From assembly GCA_910580005.1 (NCBI GenBank), contig CAJTXH010000026.1, positions 1 to 26,436 on the forward strand: a stretch of 26,436 bases of DNA, read 5' to 3'. The stretch comes from an uncultured Lachnospiraceae bacterium (GTDB lineage Bacteria > Bacillota > Clostridia > Lachnospirales > Lachnospiraceae). The translations under genes and the position numbers were made by a program. The notes below the pieces were generated by a model that searched no databases, was not told the DNA's origin, and saw only the letters and a program-made list of their open reading frames with translations. Of the stretch, positions 16,264 to 23,327 are shown in pieces (the first letter of the stretch is position 1; every line of letters begins with the position of its first letter).

Positions 16264-17457
16264 TTAATTTTCTTCTTCATTTTTGTTATTAACAATAACT
16301 GTTCTGCTCTCAAACCAGTTGCTGTAATTAGACCATGTAGAAGAGTCTGTATTTTTTACTCTTGTTGAAAAATTACGTAAATAAAATTTGCCTAGTATAT
16401 GTTTGCTTTGTTTGAATTGCATAGCATTAAATGTATGTGTATTATGCCATGAATTTATAATACTAGAAGCAACAGCTTTTGCAGTGTTATATCTCTCTTT
16501 TATAAATTCGTCATCATCACGTTTATGGCTATCCTCTATCAGTTTTTTATTTTGGTCATAAGCCTGGTGTGCATATGTGTCCATTGCAGTATGTATAGCG
16601 AATCCGATAAGTATTCTTCCTTGGTTTTCTTTCGTAATTTTATCATTAAGCAGACGTTTCCATATAGAATTAGTGTTAACCTTATCAAGATAGTCCAACA
16701 TATCTGATTGTGCTTTTTGGGCAGCATTTGCCAGGTTGCCGCCTCCAGATGTGCTGATAGGGTATGGGACGTTTAGTGCTTCAGACATGCCGCTTGTATA
16801 ACATTTTCTTGCAATCTTAGCAAGATATACATAGTTTGCTACATAATTCCTAAGACCATGGAACGGACCTGTTTTACCTTGCTCGTTTAACCCAAATTTT
16901 TCTTCGTCTGGAAAAGCAATGCCAAGCTTTATAATTCTTGCTGCTTCTGTAGATAAATTATTATTATCTATTGCATTTTGGTGGTCATTAATACTCCAGC
17001 TTGCTTCTATTATACTTTCATCATATACAGGTATTTCGTTTTCGTTATCAAATAAATTAATATTACTTATATTTTCATCAGCACTATATAAGCTCTTATA
17101 GTCATTATATATAGATAAGGCATAATCTAAGTCTATAACACCATTTCCATATTCTGATTTGTTGCCTATTTCATTTGCACTTGCTGCTAGTAAACTACGT
17201 ATAAAACCAGGACTGACATTTTTATCTAATGATAATAATACTGATGCTATACCAGTAACCTGTGCTACTGCTACACTTGTACCATCAACAAGTATTGGGT
17301 TTCCAAGCCAGTCCAGTGCTGGGATATATTCTCCAGGGGCAACTAATTCCATTTCATTGCCAAATGAACTTTTTTCGCTTTTTGTGCCTTCGGTATTTAA
17401 TGAACCTACAGCAATTACTTCATCATATTTAGCAGGATATTCAATATTAGGTTCCAT
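16264..17457 (-). CDS. Subtilase, 3' part: catalytic Ser half plus phospholipase C-like domain
   Basis: C-terminal part of a frameshifted S8 serine protease. The reading frame opens at EPNIEYPAKYDEVIAVGS, which continues the catalytic domain of the ORF at 17447-18289. The nucleophile motif is DGTSVAVAQVTG with S61 (numbered from the ATG at 17457). After the protease fold ends near residue 120 comes an unusual helical domain (about 145-390) with NDHQNAI, FHGLRNYV, then H289-x3-D293-x3-H297 in GFAIHTAMDTYAHQAY, and a later histidine/acid cluster (SHKRDDDE). This resembles the zinc-binding helical fold of phospholipase C/P1 nuclease proteins; that reading is inference. Without the upstream frame the piece has no signal peptide and no Asp/His of the triad. 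The ATG has no convincing ribosome site. It is likely a broken gene unless frameshifting or a sequence error joins the halves. Confidence 0.85.
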   Translation of the reverse strand: MEPNIEYPAKYDEVIAVGSLNTEGTKSEKSSFGNEMELVAPGEYIPALDWLGNPILVDGTSVAVAQVTGIASVLLSLDKNVSPGFIRSLLAASANEIGNKSEYGNGVIDLDYALSIYNDYKSLYSADENISNINLFDNENEIPVYDESIIEASWSINDHQNAIDNNNLSTEAARIIKLGIAFPDEEKFGLNEQGKTGPFHGLRNYVANYVYLAKIARKCYTSGMSEALNVPYPISTSGGGNLANAAQKAQSDMLDYLDKVNTNSIWKRLLNDKITKENQGRILIGFAIHTAMDTYAHQAYDQNKKLIEDSHKRDDDEFIKERYNTAKAVASSIINSWHNTHTFNAMQFKQSKHILGKFYLRNFSTRVKNTDSSTWSNYSNWFESRTVIVNNKNEEEN

Positions 17458-18289
17458 TACCAGCAGCAGCGACCATTAATATTCCTGCTTTTTGTGCATC
17501 TTGTACAGCTTTTTCTAAAGCTCTGGAATTATTTAAAGTACCAAAACTCATATTAATAATATCTATTCCATTATTAATACACCAATATATTCCTTCGATT
17601 ACTCTGCTGGCAGTACCCTTTTTATCAATATCTAGTACTTTTAATGAATAGATTTCTGCATTTGGATTAATTCCTGTTAGTTTTTCGTTATCATCTTTAG
17701 AACCTATTATGCTTGCTATTGATGTTCCATGTCCAGATAAGTCATCATAAAGCGGTTCTAAACCATCATCGCCAGGCACAAAATTTATCCTTTCTTCTAC
17801 TGAATACTGGGAGTCTATTGTTATTCCAGAATCCATTATAGCAATTTTTACAGGGTCATTTCCAAGTTTATACTGCTGGTTGTCTGCATTTATTACATCT
17901 AAATTCCATTGTTTTGAAATATTTTCAGGTAATACACTGGTTTCATTTTCAGAACATCCTTCTAACTCAAAGTTTTCTTCAACGCATATAATGCCTTTCT
18001 CAAAGGTCAATTGTTTTGCTTCTTCTTCTGTTAAATCTGCTATAATAATTGATTGTTCTGCAAGTCCAGATGAATTTTCACAAGTATCTGTTACTTCATC
18101 ATCGTATTCTGACATAACCATATTATATGTATACTGTGAATCTGCTATTATAATATATTGTTTTGTATTATTTACATCTGTTGTATTATCATATGCTTTA
18201 GCTTTTGTTTGTGGTATACAGCTTCCAGATATAGTTATAGAAAAGGCTGTAAATAAAGCCAGGATTTTTTTGAACTTGTTATTTCCCAT
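17447..18289 (-). CDS. Subtilase (peptidase S8), 5' part: signal, propeptide, Asp/His half
   Basis: N-terminal part of an exported subtilisin-like protease. ATG 18289 has AGGAGG 8 nt upstream; 16 in-frame codons further upstream are leader. A signal peptide (about 1-33, ending TKAKA) precedes an I9-like propeptide (about 43-110). The catalytic domain begins at QWNLDVINAD, with D153 in IAIMDSG, H187 in LSGHGTSIASIIG and the oxyanion-hole N278 in VAAAGNG. The frame stops (TAA, 17447-17449) three codons after that Asn, while the following frame continues perfectly with EPNIEYPAKYDEVIAVGS. A net +1 shift restores the domain, for example one extra A in GGAACC or two missing bases. As read, no complete catalytic triad is made. 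Confidence 0.88.
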   Translation of the reverse strand: MGNNKFKKILALFTAFSITISGSCIPQTKAKAYDNTTDVNNTKQYIIIADSQYTYNMVMSEYDDEVTDTCENSSGLAEQSIIIADLTEEEAKQLTFEKGIICVEENFELEGCSENETSVLPENISKQWNLDVINADNQQYKLGNDPVKIAIMDSGITIDSQYSVEERINFVPGDDGLEPLYDDLSGHGTSIASIIGSKDDNEKLTGINPNAEIYSLKVLDIDKKGTASRVIEGIYWCINNGIDIINMSFGTLNNSRALEKAVQDAQKAGILMVAAAGNGT

Positions 18290-18345
18290 TTCTTTGTCCT
18301 CCTTTTGTTTATTACTAGAAATTCTTAAATGATACACATTTTTCC

Positions 18346-18351
18346 ATTATA
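18346..18351 (-). promoter_or_regulatory. Candidate -10 box of the subtilase gene
   Basis: TATAAT on the minus strand in CACCTATAATGG, about 57 nt before the subtilase start. No good TTGACA-like -35 is found 16-18 bp upstream; TGAAAC 8 nt upstream is a weak ECF-like hint. The gene may need an activator or the sigma factor encoded upstream. Confidence 0.4.
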
Positions 18352-18359
18352 GGTGTTCT

Positions 18360-18780
18360 GTTTCATTTACATATATTAATAGGTTTTTTATCAGAGAAAA
18401 AAGTAATCTTTTCTATGATTTATCAGTGTTATGTATATTAGCGTTATATTTATTGTTTCTCTTTTGACAGTAACAGACTGTAGTAGTTAAATGTTATATT
18501 TGGTATATTATATAGCACTGATACAGCTAGTATTGTTGTTGTAAAAAATATTTCCACCTCCTTATATATAAATTACGTATAGAAATTATATTTTGTTGCA
18601 AAAAAAACAAAAAAATTATAAAAAAATTGCATTTGAAAGGATAATGATATTGCATTATTTATATTTTATTAATATCATTTAAAATATACAGCATACAGAT
18701 GCAAAATAGTATAAGAGGTATTTTGATATATTATAGTGTTTTCTAGTTTAAGAAAAATTTCAGGATAATTAATTATGGTT
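18360..18780. other. Long AT-rich intergenic region
   Basis: About 420 bases without a convincing gene between the subtilase promoter and a possible small ORF. It contains a 9-bp perfect inverted repeat AATGATATT/AATATCATT (18643-18651 and 18671-18679), a TTGACA box on the plus strand (18473-18478) without a clear -10 partner, and A-rich runs near 18600-18630. It probably holds regulatory sequence for the subtilase. Confidence 0.4.
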
Positions 18781-18793
18781 TTATGGGGGATAT

Positions 18794-18886
18794 ATGGATA
18801 TGTATAAAAGCTATAAGAAGAATTTAAAAAGATTAAAAAATGTCATAATGAAAAATAAGTTTTTTCCTGTTTTAGTTGCTATATAA
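18794..18886 (+). CDS. Possible 30-residue basic/hydrophobic peptide
   Basis: A small ORF with GGGGGA just upstream, 4 nt before ATG 18794 or 10 nt before the second ATG 18800 (then 28 residues). The peptide has a strongly basic front (MYKSYKKNLKRLKNV) and a hydrophobic end (FFPVLVAI), a plan seen in small membrane-active or signalling peptides. It lies in the gap between the sigma factor and subtilase genes, on the opposite strand. No promoter or homolog can be shown, so it may be chance. Confidence 0.25.
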   Translation: MDMYKSYKKNLKRLKNVIMKNKFFPVLVAI

Positions 18887-18923
18887 AATATATGAAAAAA
18901 ATTGTCAAATAAATTCAAATCCA

Positions 18924-19448
18924 TTATATATCAATGCCATTTTCTTTAAGTTTTTGTGCCAGCAGCACTTTCCCCCTGCTGATATTTGAACGTATGGTGC
19001 TTTCTTTGGTTTCAAGTATTATGGCAATTTCTTTTGATGTAAATCCATAAATATATTTTAAAATCAGTACATCTGTGTACTTTTTTGGAATATTGTGCAT
19101 ATACTTACTTATGTCTAATAAAAAATCATAACAGTCATTAATATACAATTCATTCTCTGCTGCTTCAAGTGGGACAGTTGCCAGGTTTTTATTTCTTTTG
19201 CGTAACATATCTTTACAAGTATTAATAGTAATAATTTTTATTAAATTTTTTGTATATTCTGAATTTATATTACCTATCTTGAAAAATATCCTGGCAAGTT
19301 TTTCAAAGGCGTTTTGTACTGCATCTTCTGCATAGTATATATCCTGTAGCTTCTCATATGCTATTGAATACATATAATTTTTATATTTATTATAACAAGC
19401 TTCAAATTTGTTAGTATCTGGTTTGTCTTTATTGTTGTTTAATATCAT
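18924..19448 (-). CDS. ECF-type RNA polymerase sigma factor
   Basis: A small sigma-70 family protein of 174 residues from ATG 19448, where GGGAG lies 5 nt upstream (a longer frame to 19505 has no such site). Region 2 spans about 15-80 (YAEDAVQNAFEKLARI). Region 4 spans about 115-170, with the helix-turn-helix TSKEIAIILETKESTIRSNISRG. There is no region 1 or 3, as in extracytoplasmic-function sigma factors. No anti-sigma gene is seen beside it, which is unusual. The next genes on the same strand code for the exported subtilase and propeller-like proteins, which are plausible targets. Its own promoter has an inverted repeat over the -35 box. Confidence 0.9.
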   Translation of the reverse strand: MILNNNKDKPDTNKFEACYNKYKNYMYSIAYEKLQDIYYAEDAVQNAFEKLARIFFKIGNINSEYTKNLIKIITINTCKDMLRKRNKNLATVPLEAAENELYINDCYDFLLDISKYMHNIPKKYTDVLILKYIYGFTSKEIAIILETKESTIRSNISRGKVLLAQKLKENGIDI

Positions 19449-19516
19449 TTTAACTCCCTCTTTGTATTGGTAAATGCCACACAATACACAATACTTGATT
19501 TCCATACCCTTAATTT

Positions 19517-19545
19517 ATTATACCATGATTGTATAATTTTACAAT
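19517..19545 (-). promoter_or_regulatory. Sigma factor gene promoter with operator-like palindrome
   Basis: On the minus strand TTGTAA (19539-19544) and TATAAT (19517-19522) are 16 bp apart. An inverted repeat ATTGTA-N6-TACAAT (19528-19545) covers the -35 box, the position expected for a repressor or regulator site. Confidence 0.5.
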
Positions 19546-19563
19546 ATATGTATGTAAAATTAT

Positions 19564-19670
19564 CACGCCCATTTCATAAAATTCCAGTTATCCTGTGTTT
19601 GCAAACGGACGCAGGGTTTCTGTGCCCTGTCATAGAAATAACCCAGCCTTGCACATGAAACCCTGCGCCC
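19564..19670 (-). repeat. Dispersed two-hairpin element, copy 1
   Basis: Read on the minus strand just after the hisC stop. First comes a long hairpin with perfect 11-bp arms CGCAGGGTTTC/GAAACCCTGCG (19657-19667 and 19610-19620), extended by 5 more pairs past a bulge. Then comes the conserved module TCCGTTTGCAAACACAGG, ATAACTGGAATTTTATG, AAATGGGCGTG. No T tract follows the big hairpin, so it is not an ordinary terminator, though it may still end the hisC transcript. Confidence 0.8.
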
Positions 19671-19682
19671 ACTGCCAGACAT

Positions 19683-20744
19683 TTAATAACCTGCTGTTAT
19701 TTTTTCTAATTCAGTTATAAAATATTTCATTTCTTCTTGTGTACCTATGGAAATCCTTAGATAATTGTCTATTCTTGGTGCGTTAAAATGTCTTACGAAT
19801 ATATGTTTCTCTCTTAATTTATTAAAAATTATGTCTGCACCTGCTGACTGGTGTGTTGCGAAAATAAAGTTTGTTTCTGAATTTGGAAATGTAAAACCAA
19901 GCCTTTTTAATTCCTTTTTTGTCCATTCCCTTGTTTCTATTATTTTTCTTGTTGTTGCTTCAAAGTATGCAGTATCACGCATTGCAGCAGCACCAGCCGC
20001 AACAGAGAGCCTTGTCATTGGATAACTGTTAAATGAAAACCTGACATCATCCATAGCTTTTATAAGTTCACTGTTTCCTAATGCATAACCTATACGCATG
20101 CCAGCAAGTGACCTTGATTTGGAACATGTCTGGACTACAAGCACATTATCATATTCGTTTATAAGGGAAATAGCAGATTGTCCAGAAAAATCTACATATG
20201 CTTCATCTATTATTACCACAACATCCTGGTTATGTTCTATTATATCCCTTAAGAAGTCTATGCCCTGGCATACACCTGTAGGTGCATTTGGGTTAGCTAT
20301 TATAACACCCCCGTTTTCCTGGTAATAATCTTCTGCCTTTACCTGGAAACTGCTGTCTAGTGCTGGTCTTATATATGGTATGCCAAAAAGCTCTGCCCAT
20401 ACGTTATAGAATGAATAAGTTATATCTGGAAATAAAACTGGTATTCTGCTGTTAAAAAATGTCATAAATGCTATTGCAAGGACATCATCTGAACCAACAC
20501 CTGTAAATACCTGGTCTTTTTCCAAATTATAAGTTTCTGCAATAACATTTTTAAGAACTGTAGATGAAGGGTCAGGATAGAGCCTTAATGTATCTGCATC
20601 AAATTCTTTTATAGCTTGTATTACCTTAGGTGAAGGCGGATAAGGGTTTTCATTTGTATTAAGTTTGACCATGCCAGGAATATCTGGCTGTTCACCTGGT
20701 ACATATGGTTCTATAGTACGTAAATTATCTTTCCAGCTTTTCAT
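19683..20744 (-). CDS. hisC: Histidinol-phosphate aminotransferase-like enzyme
   Basis: PLP-dependent class I/II aminotransferase of the HisC family, 353 residues from ATG 20744, where GAGGA lies 5 nt upstream inside the end of aat; the longer start at 20756 is less likely. Landmarks: LNTNENPYPPSP (28-39), NPNAPTG (151-157), DEAY (180-183), PLP lysine K209 in TCSKSRSLAGMRIGY, and the C-terminal RISIGTQEEM. HisC converts histidinol phosphate and 2-oxoglutarate to imidazole-acetol phosphate and glutamate in reverse of the usual writing; relatives also act on aromatic amino acids. No other his genes are near, so the in vivo substrate is uncertain. It starts 1 nt after the aat stop, so the pair is an operon. 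A decayed copy of the pair lies at 13330-13801. Confidence 0.9.
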   Translation of the reverse strand: MKSWKDNLRTIEPYVPGEQPDIPGMVKLNTNENPYPPSPKVIQAIKEFDADTLRLYPDPSSTVLKNVIAETYNLEKDQVFTGVGSDDVLAIAFMTFFNSRIPVLFPDITYSFYNVWAELFGIPYIRPALDSSFQVKAEDYYQENGGVIIANPNAPTGVCQGIDFLRDIIEHNQDVVVIIDEAYVDFSGQSAISLINEYDNVLVVQTCSKSRSLAGMRIGYALGNSELIKAMDDVRFSFNSYPMTRLSVAAGAAAMRDTAYFEATTRKIIETREWTKKELKRLGFTFPNSETNFIFATHQSAGADIIFNKLREKHIFVRHFNAPRIDNYLRISIGTQEEMKYFITELEKITAGY

Positions 20745-20745
20745 T

Positions 20746-21954
20746 TTAATCCTCATTTCTGTGTTGTTTTAAACTGTAATATGCAGCAAGCTTTTCAAAT
20801 GCTGTAAATGAACGTTTAATCATATCTGTGTCTACGCAATAGGCAATGCGCACATATCCTTTGCACATAAAAGAGCTTCCGGGAACAAGCAGAAGGTTAA
20901 ATTCTTTTGCTTTGCCGGCAAATTCCACATCATCTGCGCAAGGTGTTTTTACCCATAAATAAAAAGCACCATCAGGTTTAATACATTCAAACCCAATAGA
21001 TGAAAGCTTATTATATAGAAGCAGCCGGTTTGTATCATAAACGGTGGTATCAGTAGTATCATCCAGGCATCTTGCTATGGCAAGCTGCATAATTGATGGT
21101 GCATTGACAAAACCTAAGATGCGGGTTGCTACATTAGCAGCGCATATGAGGTTGTCAAAGTCATCCGCTTCATCTGGAATAACAAGATATCCTATGCGCT
21201 CACCTGGTAGTGATAACGATTTACTGTAAGAATAGCATACAATAGTATTTTTATAATACTTTGTAATATAAGGTACTTCTATTCCGTCATATACAAGTTC
21301 ACGGTATGGTTCATCTGACAACAGATAGATTTGTGTGCCATATTCTTCTTGTTTATTATAAAGAACCTGTGCAATCTGCTTTATAGTTTCTTCAGAGTAA
21401 ACTACGCCTGTAGGATTGTTAGGTGTATTAATAATAACAGCCTTTGTTTTTACTGTTATTTTTTCTTCAAAAGCCTGGATATCTGGCTGGAATGAAGGTA
21501 TAGAAGGTGGTATTACAACCACATTGCCATCAAAATTGGCAACATAATTGTTATATTCACCAAAATATGGTGCAAAAGCAATTATTTCATCACCAGGGTC
21601 TGTAATAGATTTAAGGATTACATTAAGCCCGCCTGCTGCACCAACAGTCATAATTATATTTTTCTGCGAAAAAGAGGTGTCATGCTTTTTATTAAGTGAC
21701 TGCGCAATTGCTTCACGGACATCTTCATGCCCTGAATTATTCATATAACCATGCAGCCTGCCAGGATTAACTTCATTAATTATATCTAATATTGCCTGCT
21801 TTACACTTGCAGGCGGAGGGGTGCTTGGGTTGCCAAGGCTGAAATCATATACATTTAAAGCCCCATACTTTGCAGCAAGTTTTTTGCCCTCTTCAAACAT
21901 TGCACGGGTAACAGAGCTTCCTTCTACGTATTTAACCATTTTTTGTGCTATCAT
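20746..21954 (-). CDS. Class I pyridoxal-phosphate aminotransferase (aspartate aminotransferase-like)
   Basis: A cytoplasmic aminotransferase of 402 residues. It shows the N-terminal YDFSLGNPSTPPP, the cofactor-phosphate loop VGAAGGLNV, NTPNNPTGVVY, LSDEPYREL and the Schiff-base lysine in YSYSKSLSLPGERIGY, all in family order and spacing. The preferred amino acid is not clear; annotation as aspartate or aromatic transaminase would be typical. AAGGAG lies 9 nt before ATG 21954 and a good promoter is at 21987-22014. It is the first gene of a two-gene operon with hisC. Both are transaminases, so the operon may balance aspartate, aromatic or histidine pools. Confidence 0.92.
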   Translation of the reverse strand: MIAQKMVKYVEGSSVTRAMFEEGKKLAAKYGALNVYDFSLGNPSTPPPASVKQAILDIINEVNPGRLHGYMNNSGHEDVREAIAQSLNKKHDTSFSQKNIIMTVGAAGGLNVILKSITDPGDEIIAFAPYFGEYNNYVANFDGNVVVIPPSIPSFQPDIQAFEEKITVKTKAVIINTPNNPTGVVYSEETIKQIAQVLYNKQEEYGTQIYLLSDEPYRELVYDGIEVPYITKYYKNTIVCYSYSKSLSLPGERIGYLVIPDEADDFDNLICAANVATRILGFVNAPSIMQLAIARCLDDTTDTTVYDTNRLLLYNKLSSIGFECIKPDGAFYLWVKTPCADDVEFAGKAKEFNLLLVPGSSFMCKGYVRIAYCVDTDMIKRSFTAFEKLAAYYSLKQHRNED

Positions 21955-21986
21955 TTAAAGTAACTCCTTCCAATAGTTTTGCTCTA

Positions 21987-22014
21987 AGTATAGCACTCTT
22001 TCCAGTGATATCAA
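21987..22014 (-). promoter_or_regulatory. Promoter of the aat-hisC operon
   Basis: On the minus strand TTGATA (22009-22014) and TATACT (21987-21992) are 16 bp apart. The same boxes survive at the degraded copy (13833-13860), which supports their functional origin. Confidence 0.7.
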
Positions 22015-22078
22015 GAAAAAATTGTAAAACTTGGATAAATTGTAGTAGGAAGTACAAAACTTACAGCCTTTACATTAC

Positions 22079-22131
22079 CAGTGCTGAAAGCACTGCTAGT
22101 TACTATGAACAGCGTAGCTGTGAATAGTAAC
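22079..22131. other. Paired hairpins upstream of the aat promoter
   Basis: AGTGCT-GAA-AGCACT (22079-22093) is followed by GTTACTAT...ATAGTAAC (22098-22131), whose inside again pairs as ACAGC-GTA-GCTGT. They lie between the divergent aat promoter and the tRNA promoter. On the plus strand the second is followed by CATAAATTTTATT. They could insulate the two units, but no gene ends here. Confidence 0.4.
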
Positions 22132-22170
22132 CATAAATTTTATTAAAGTTAATTTTTTATAAAAAAATGC

Positions 22171-22199
22171 TTGATTTTTTGTTATGCTCCTGCTATAAT
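22171..22199 (+). promoter_or_regulatory. tRNA-Lys promoter (first copy)
   Basis: TTGATT (22171-22176) and a perfect TATAAT (22194-22199) are 17 bp apart, ending 38 nt before the tRNA. Confidence 0.75.
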
Positions 22200-22237
22200 A
22201 CCATTTGTCGGAAGGAAATGGCAGTTTTATAAGATTT

Positions 22238-22310
22238 GCGCTTCTAGCTCAGCTGGCAGAGCACCTGACTCTTAATCAGGGTGTCCAGGGTTCGAACCCC
22301 TGGAGGCGCA
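22238..22310 (+). tRNA. tRNA-Lys, anticodon CTT (first copy)
   Basis: A 73-nt tRNA without encoded CCA. The acceptor stem GCGCTTC pairs with GAGGCGC (one G-U pair), with discriminator A. The D-arm is AGCTCAGCTGGCAGAGC, the anticodon stem-loop CCTGA-CTCTTAA-TCAGG gives CTT, and the T-arm is CCAGG-GTTCGAACC-CCTGG. It differs from the copy at 24342 by a single base in the D-loop. Confidence 0.97.
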
Positions 22311-22313
22311 CTT

Positions 22314-22363
22314 AAGTCCTCGTTTGGCGTTTAATGCGCTGGGTAAGGGCTTTTTTATTTTTG
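22314..22363 (+). terminator. Terminator of the first tRNA-Lys
   Basis: AAGTCCT (22314-22320) pairs with AGGGCTT (22346-22352), with one G-T pair and inner partial pairing. It is followed by the T tract TTTTTTATTTTTG. Confidence 0.65.
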
Positions 22364-22387
22364 TTATTTTATATGCATGGTGAAAAT

Positions 22388-22424
22388 AAATAAGCAGCAG
22401 ATATAATAATTCTGCTGCTTATTT
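22388..22424 (-). terminator. Terminator of the sortase operon
   Basis: A perfect 13-bp stem AAATAAGCAGCAG/CTGCTGCTTATTT with an 11-nt loop lies about 10 nt beyond the stop at 22434. On the minus strand the 3' arm runs into TTATTTTCACC. Confidence 0.8.
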
Positions 22425-22433
22425 TAATATTGT

Positions 22434-23327
22434 TTATTTAAACTTCTTTCCAGCAAACAGGCATCCAGCACCAAGGAATATTAATCCAAAAGCCCCATAG
22501 TAGCGTATATCCATGCCATCGCCTGTTCTTGGTGCACGGTAAGAGCCTGTGCTGTAATTTGACGGGCTTTTGCCTGATTTTGCAAGTGCCTGGGAAGACT
22601 TTGAACTGCTTCCGCTTGTTGATGTTTTGCTGCCTGCTGGCTTTTTATTGCCAGATGTATTGTTGTTTTTATTACTGTTTTGCTTTTTAGATGATGCTTT
22701 AGGGGTTGCAATAGCTTCAATAATTATATCACCAGTAACTGAATCAATTTCCAGCAAACCCTCATTATATGAATAACCGCTGTAGACATATTCATTATTA
22801 ACCTGGACTGCAACATTAGAAGAATTAAGTTTAAACCCTTTGTTAGCTTTAAGTTTTACTGAATATCTTGTACCTTCTTTTACATTGCCATCCTGCTTGC
22901 TTGCTGTAACCTTATATAAGTCATATGTTATGCTGTATGGGCCTCCAGAACTGGAAGAACCAGGGTCCTCTGTACTGCCGTCTGAAATGCCGGCAACAGT
23001 GATGACTACATCACCAAATACCTCATTAATTGTAAGGTCTCCATCCATATATGTATAATCTGATTCAGATAAGTATGTACCTCCAATCTGTATAGCCCCT
23101 TCAGGGAGTTCTTCTGGAAGTGTATATCCTGGATTAGCAGTAAATGTCATATCCATGCTTGTGCCTTCTGATGCTTCTGTTTCCTGTGGAGAAACTGTAA
23201 CACCTGTAAGGTTATATGACACCTTATATGCATCACCCTCATCTGCACTTGTAAATGTTTTTGGAACAAATGCCATGCATAATGTCATTATTATTCCTGC
23301 AACCTGGTATTTTCTAATTTTGTTCAT
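22434..23327 (-). CDS. Sortase-anchored surface protein with APRTG signal
   Basis: A 297-residue exported wall protein. A signal peptide (about 1-28) is followed by two related modules of about 75 residues: YKVSYNLTGVTVS to DVVITVAG, and YSITYDLYKVTAS to DIIIEAIA. Each has a GYTL/GFKL loop and a GDLTINEVFGD/GLLEIDSVTGD end, resembling Listeria-Bacteroides-type surface repeats. A Ser/Lys/Asn/Gly-rich flexible stalk (about 210-265) leads to the sorting signal APRTG, then a hydrophobic helix (YYGAFGLIFLGAGCLF) and a basic tail AGKKFK. The motif is a PxTG variant like those used by clostridial class B sortases, not LPXTG. AAGGAGG 6 nt before the ATG lies within the last codons of the sortase gene; the genes overlap by 14 nt. 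It is very likely the substrate of that sortase. Confidence 0.88.
   Translation of the reverse strand: MNKIRKYQVAGIIMTLCMAFVPKTFTSADEGDAYKVSYNLTGVTVSPQETEASEGTSMDMTFTANPGYTLPEELPEGAIQIGGTYLSESDYTYMDGDLTINEVFGDVVITVAGISDGSTEDPGSSSSGGPYSITYDLYKVTASKQDGNVKEGTRYSVKLKANKGFKLNSSNVAVQVNNEYVYSGYSYNEGLLEIDSVTGDIIIEAIATPKASSKKQNSNKNNNTSGNKKPAGSKTSTSGSSSKSSQALAKSGKSPSNYSTGSYRAPRTGDGMDIRYYGAFGLIFLGAGCLFAGKKFK

Noticed and set aside
17880..18332. 150-codon open frame on the plus strand
   Set aside because: It lies antisense to the subtilase signal peptide and propeptide, with no ribosome site; the opposite strand has clear family motifs.
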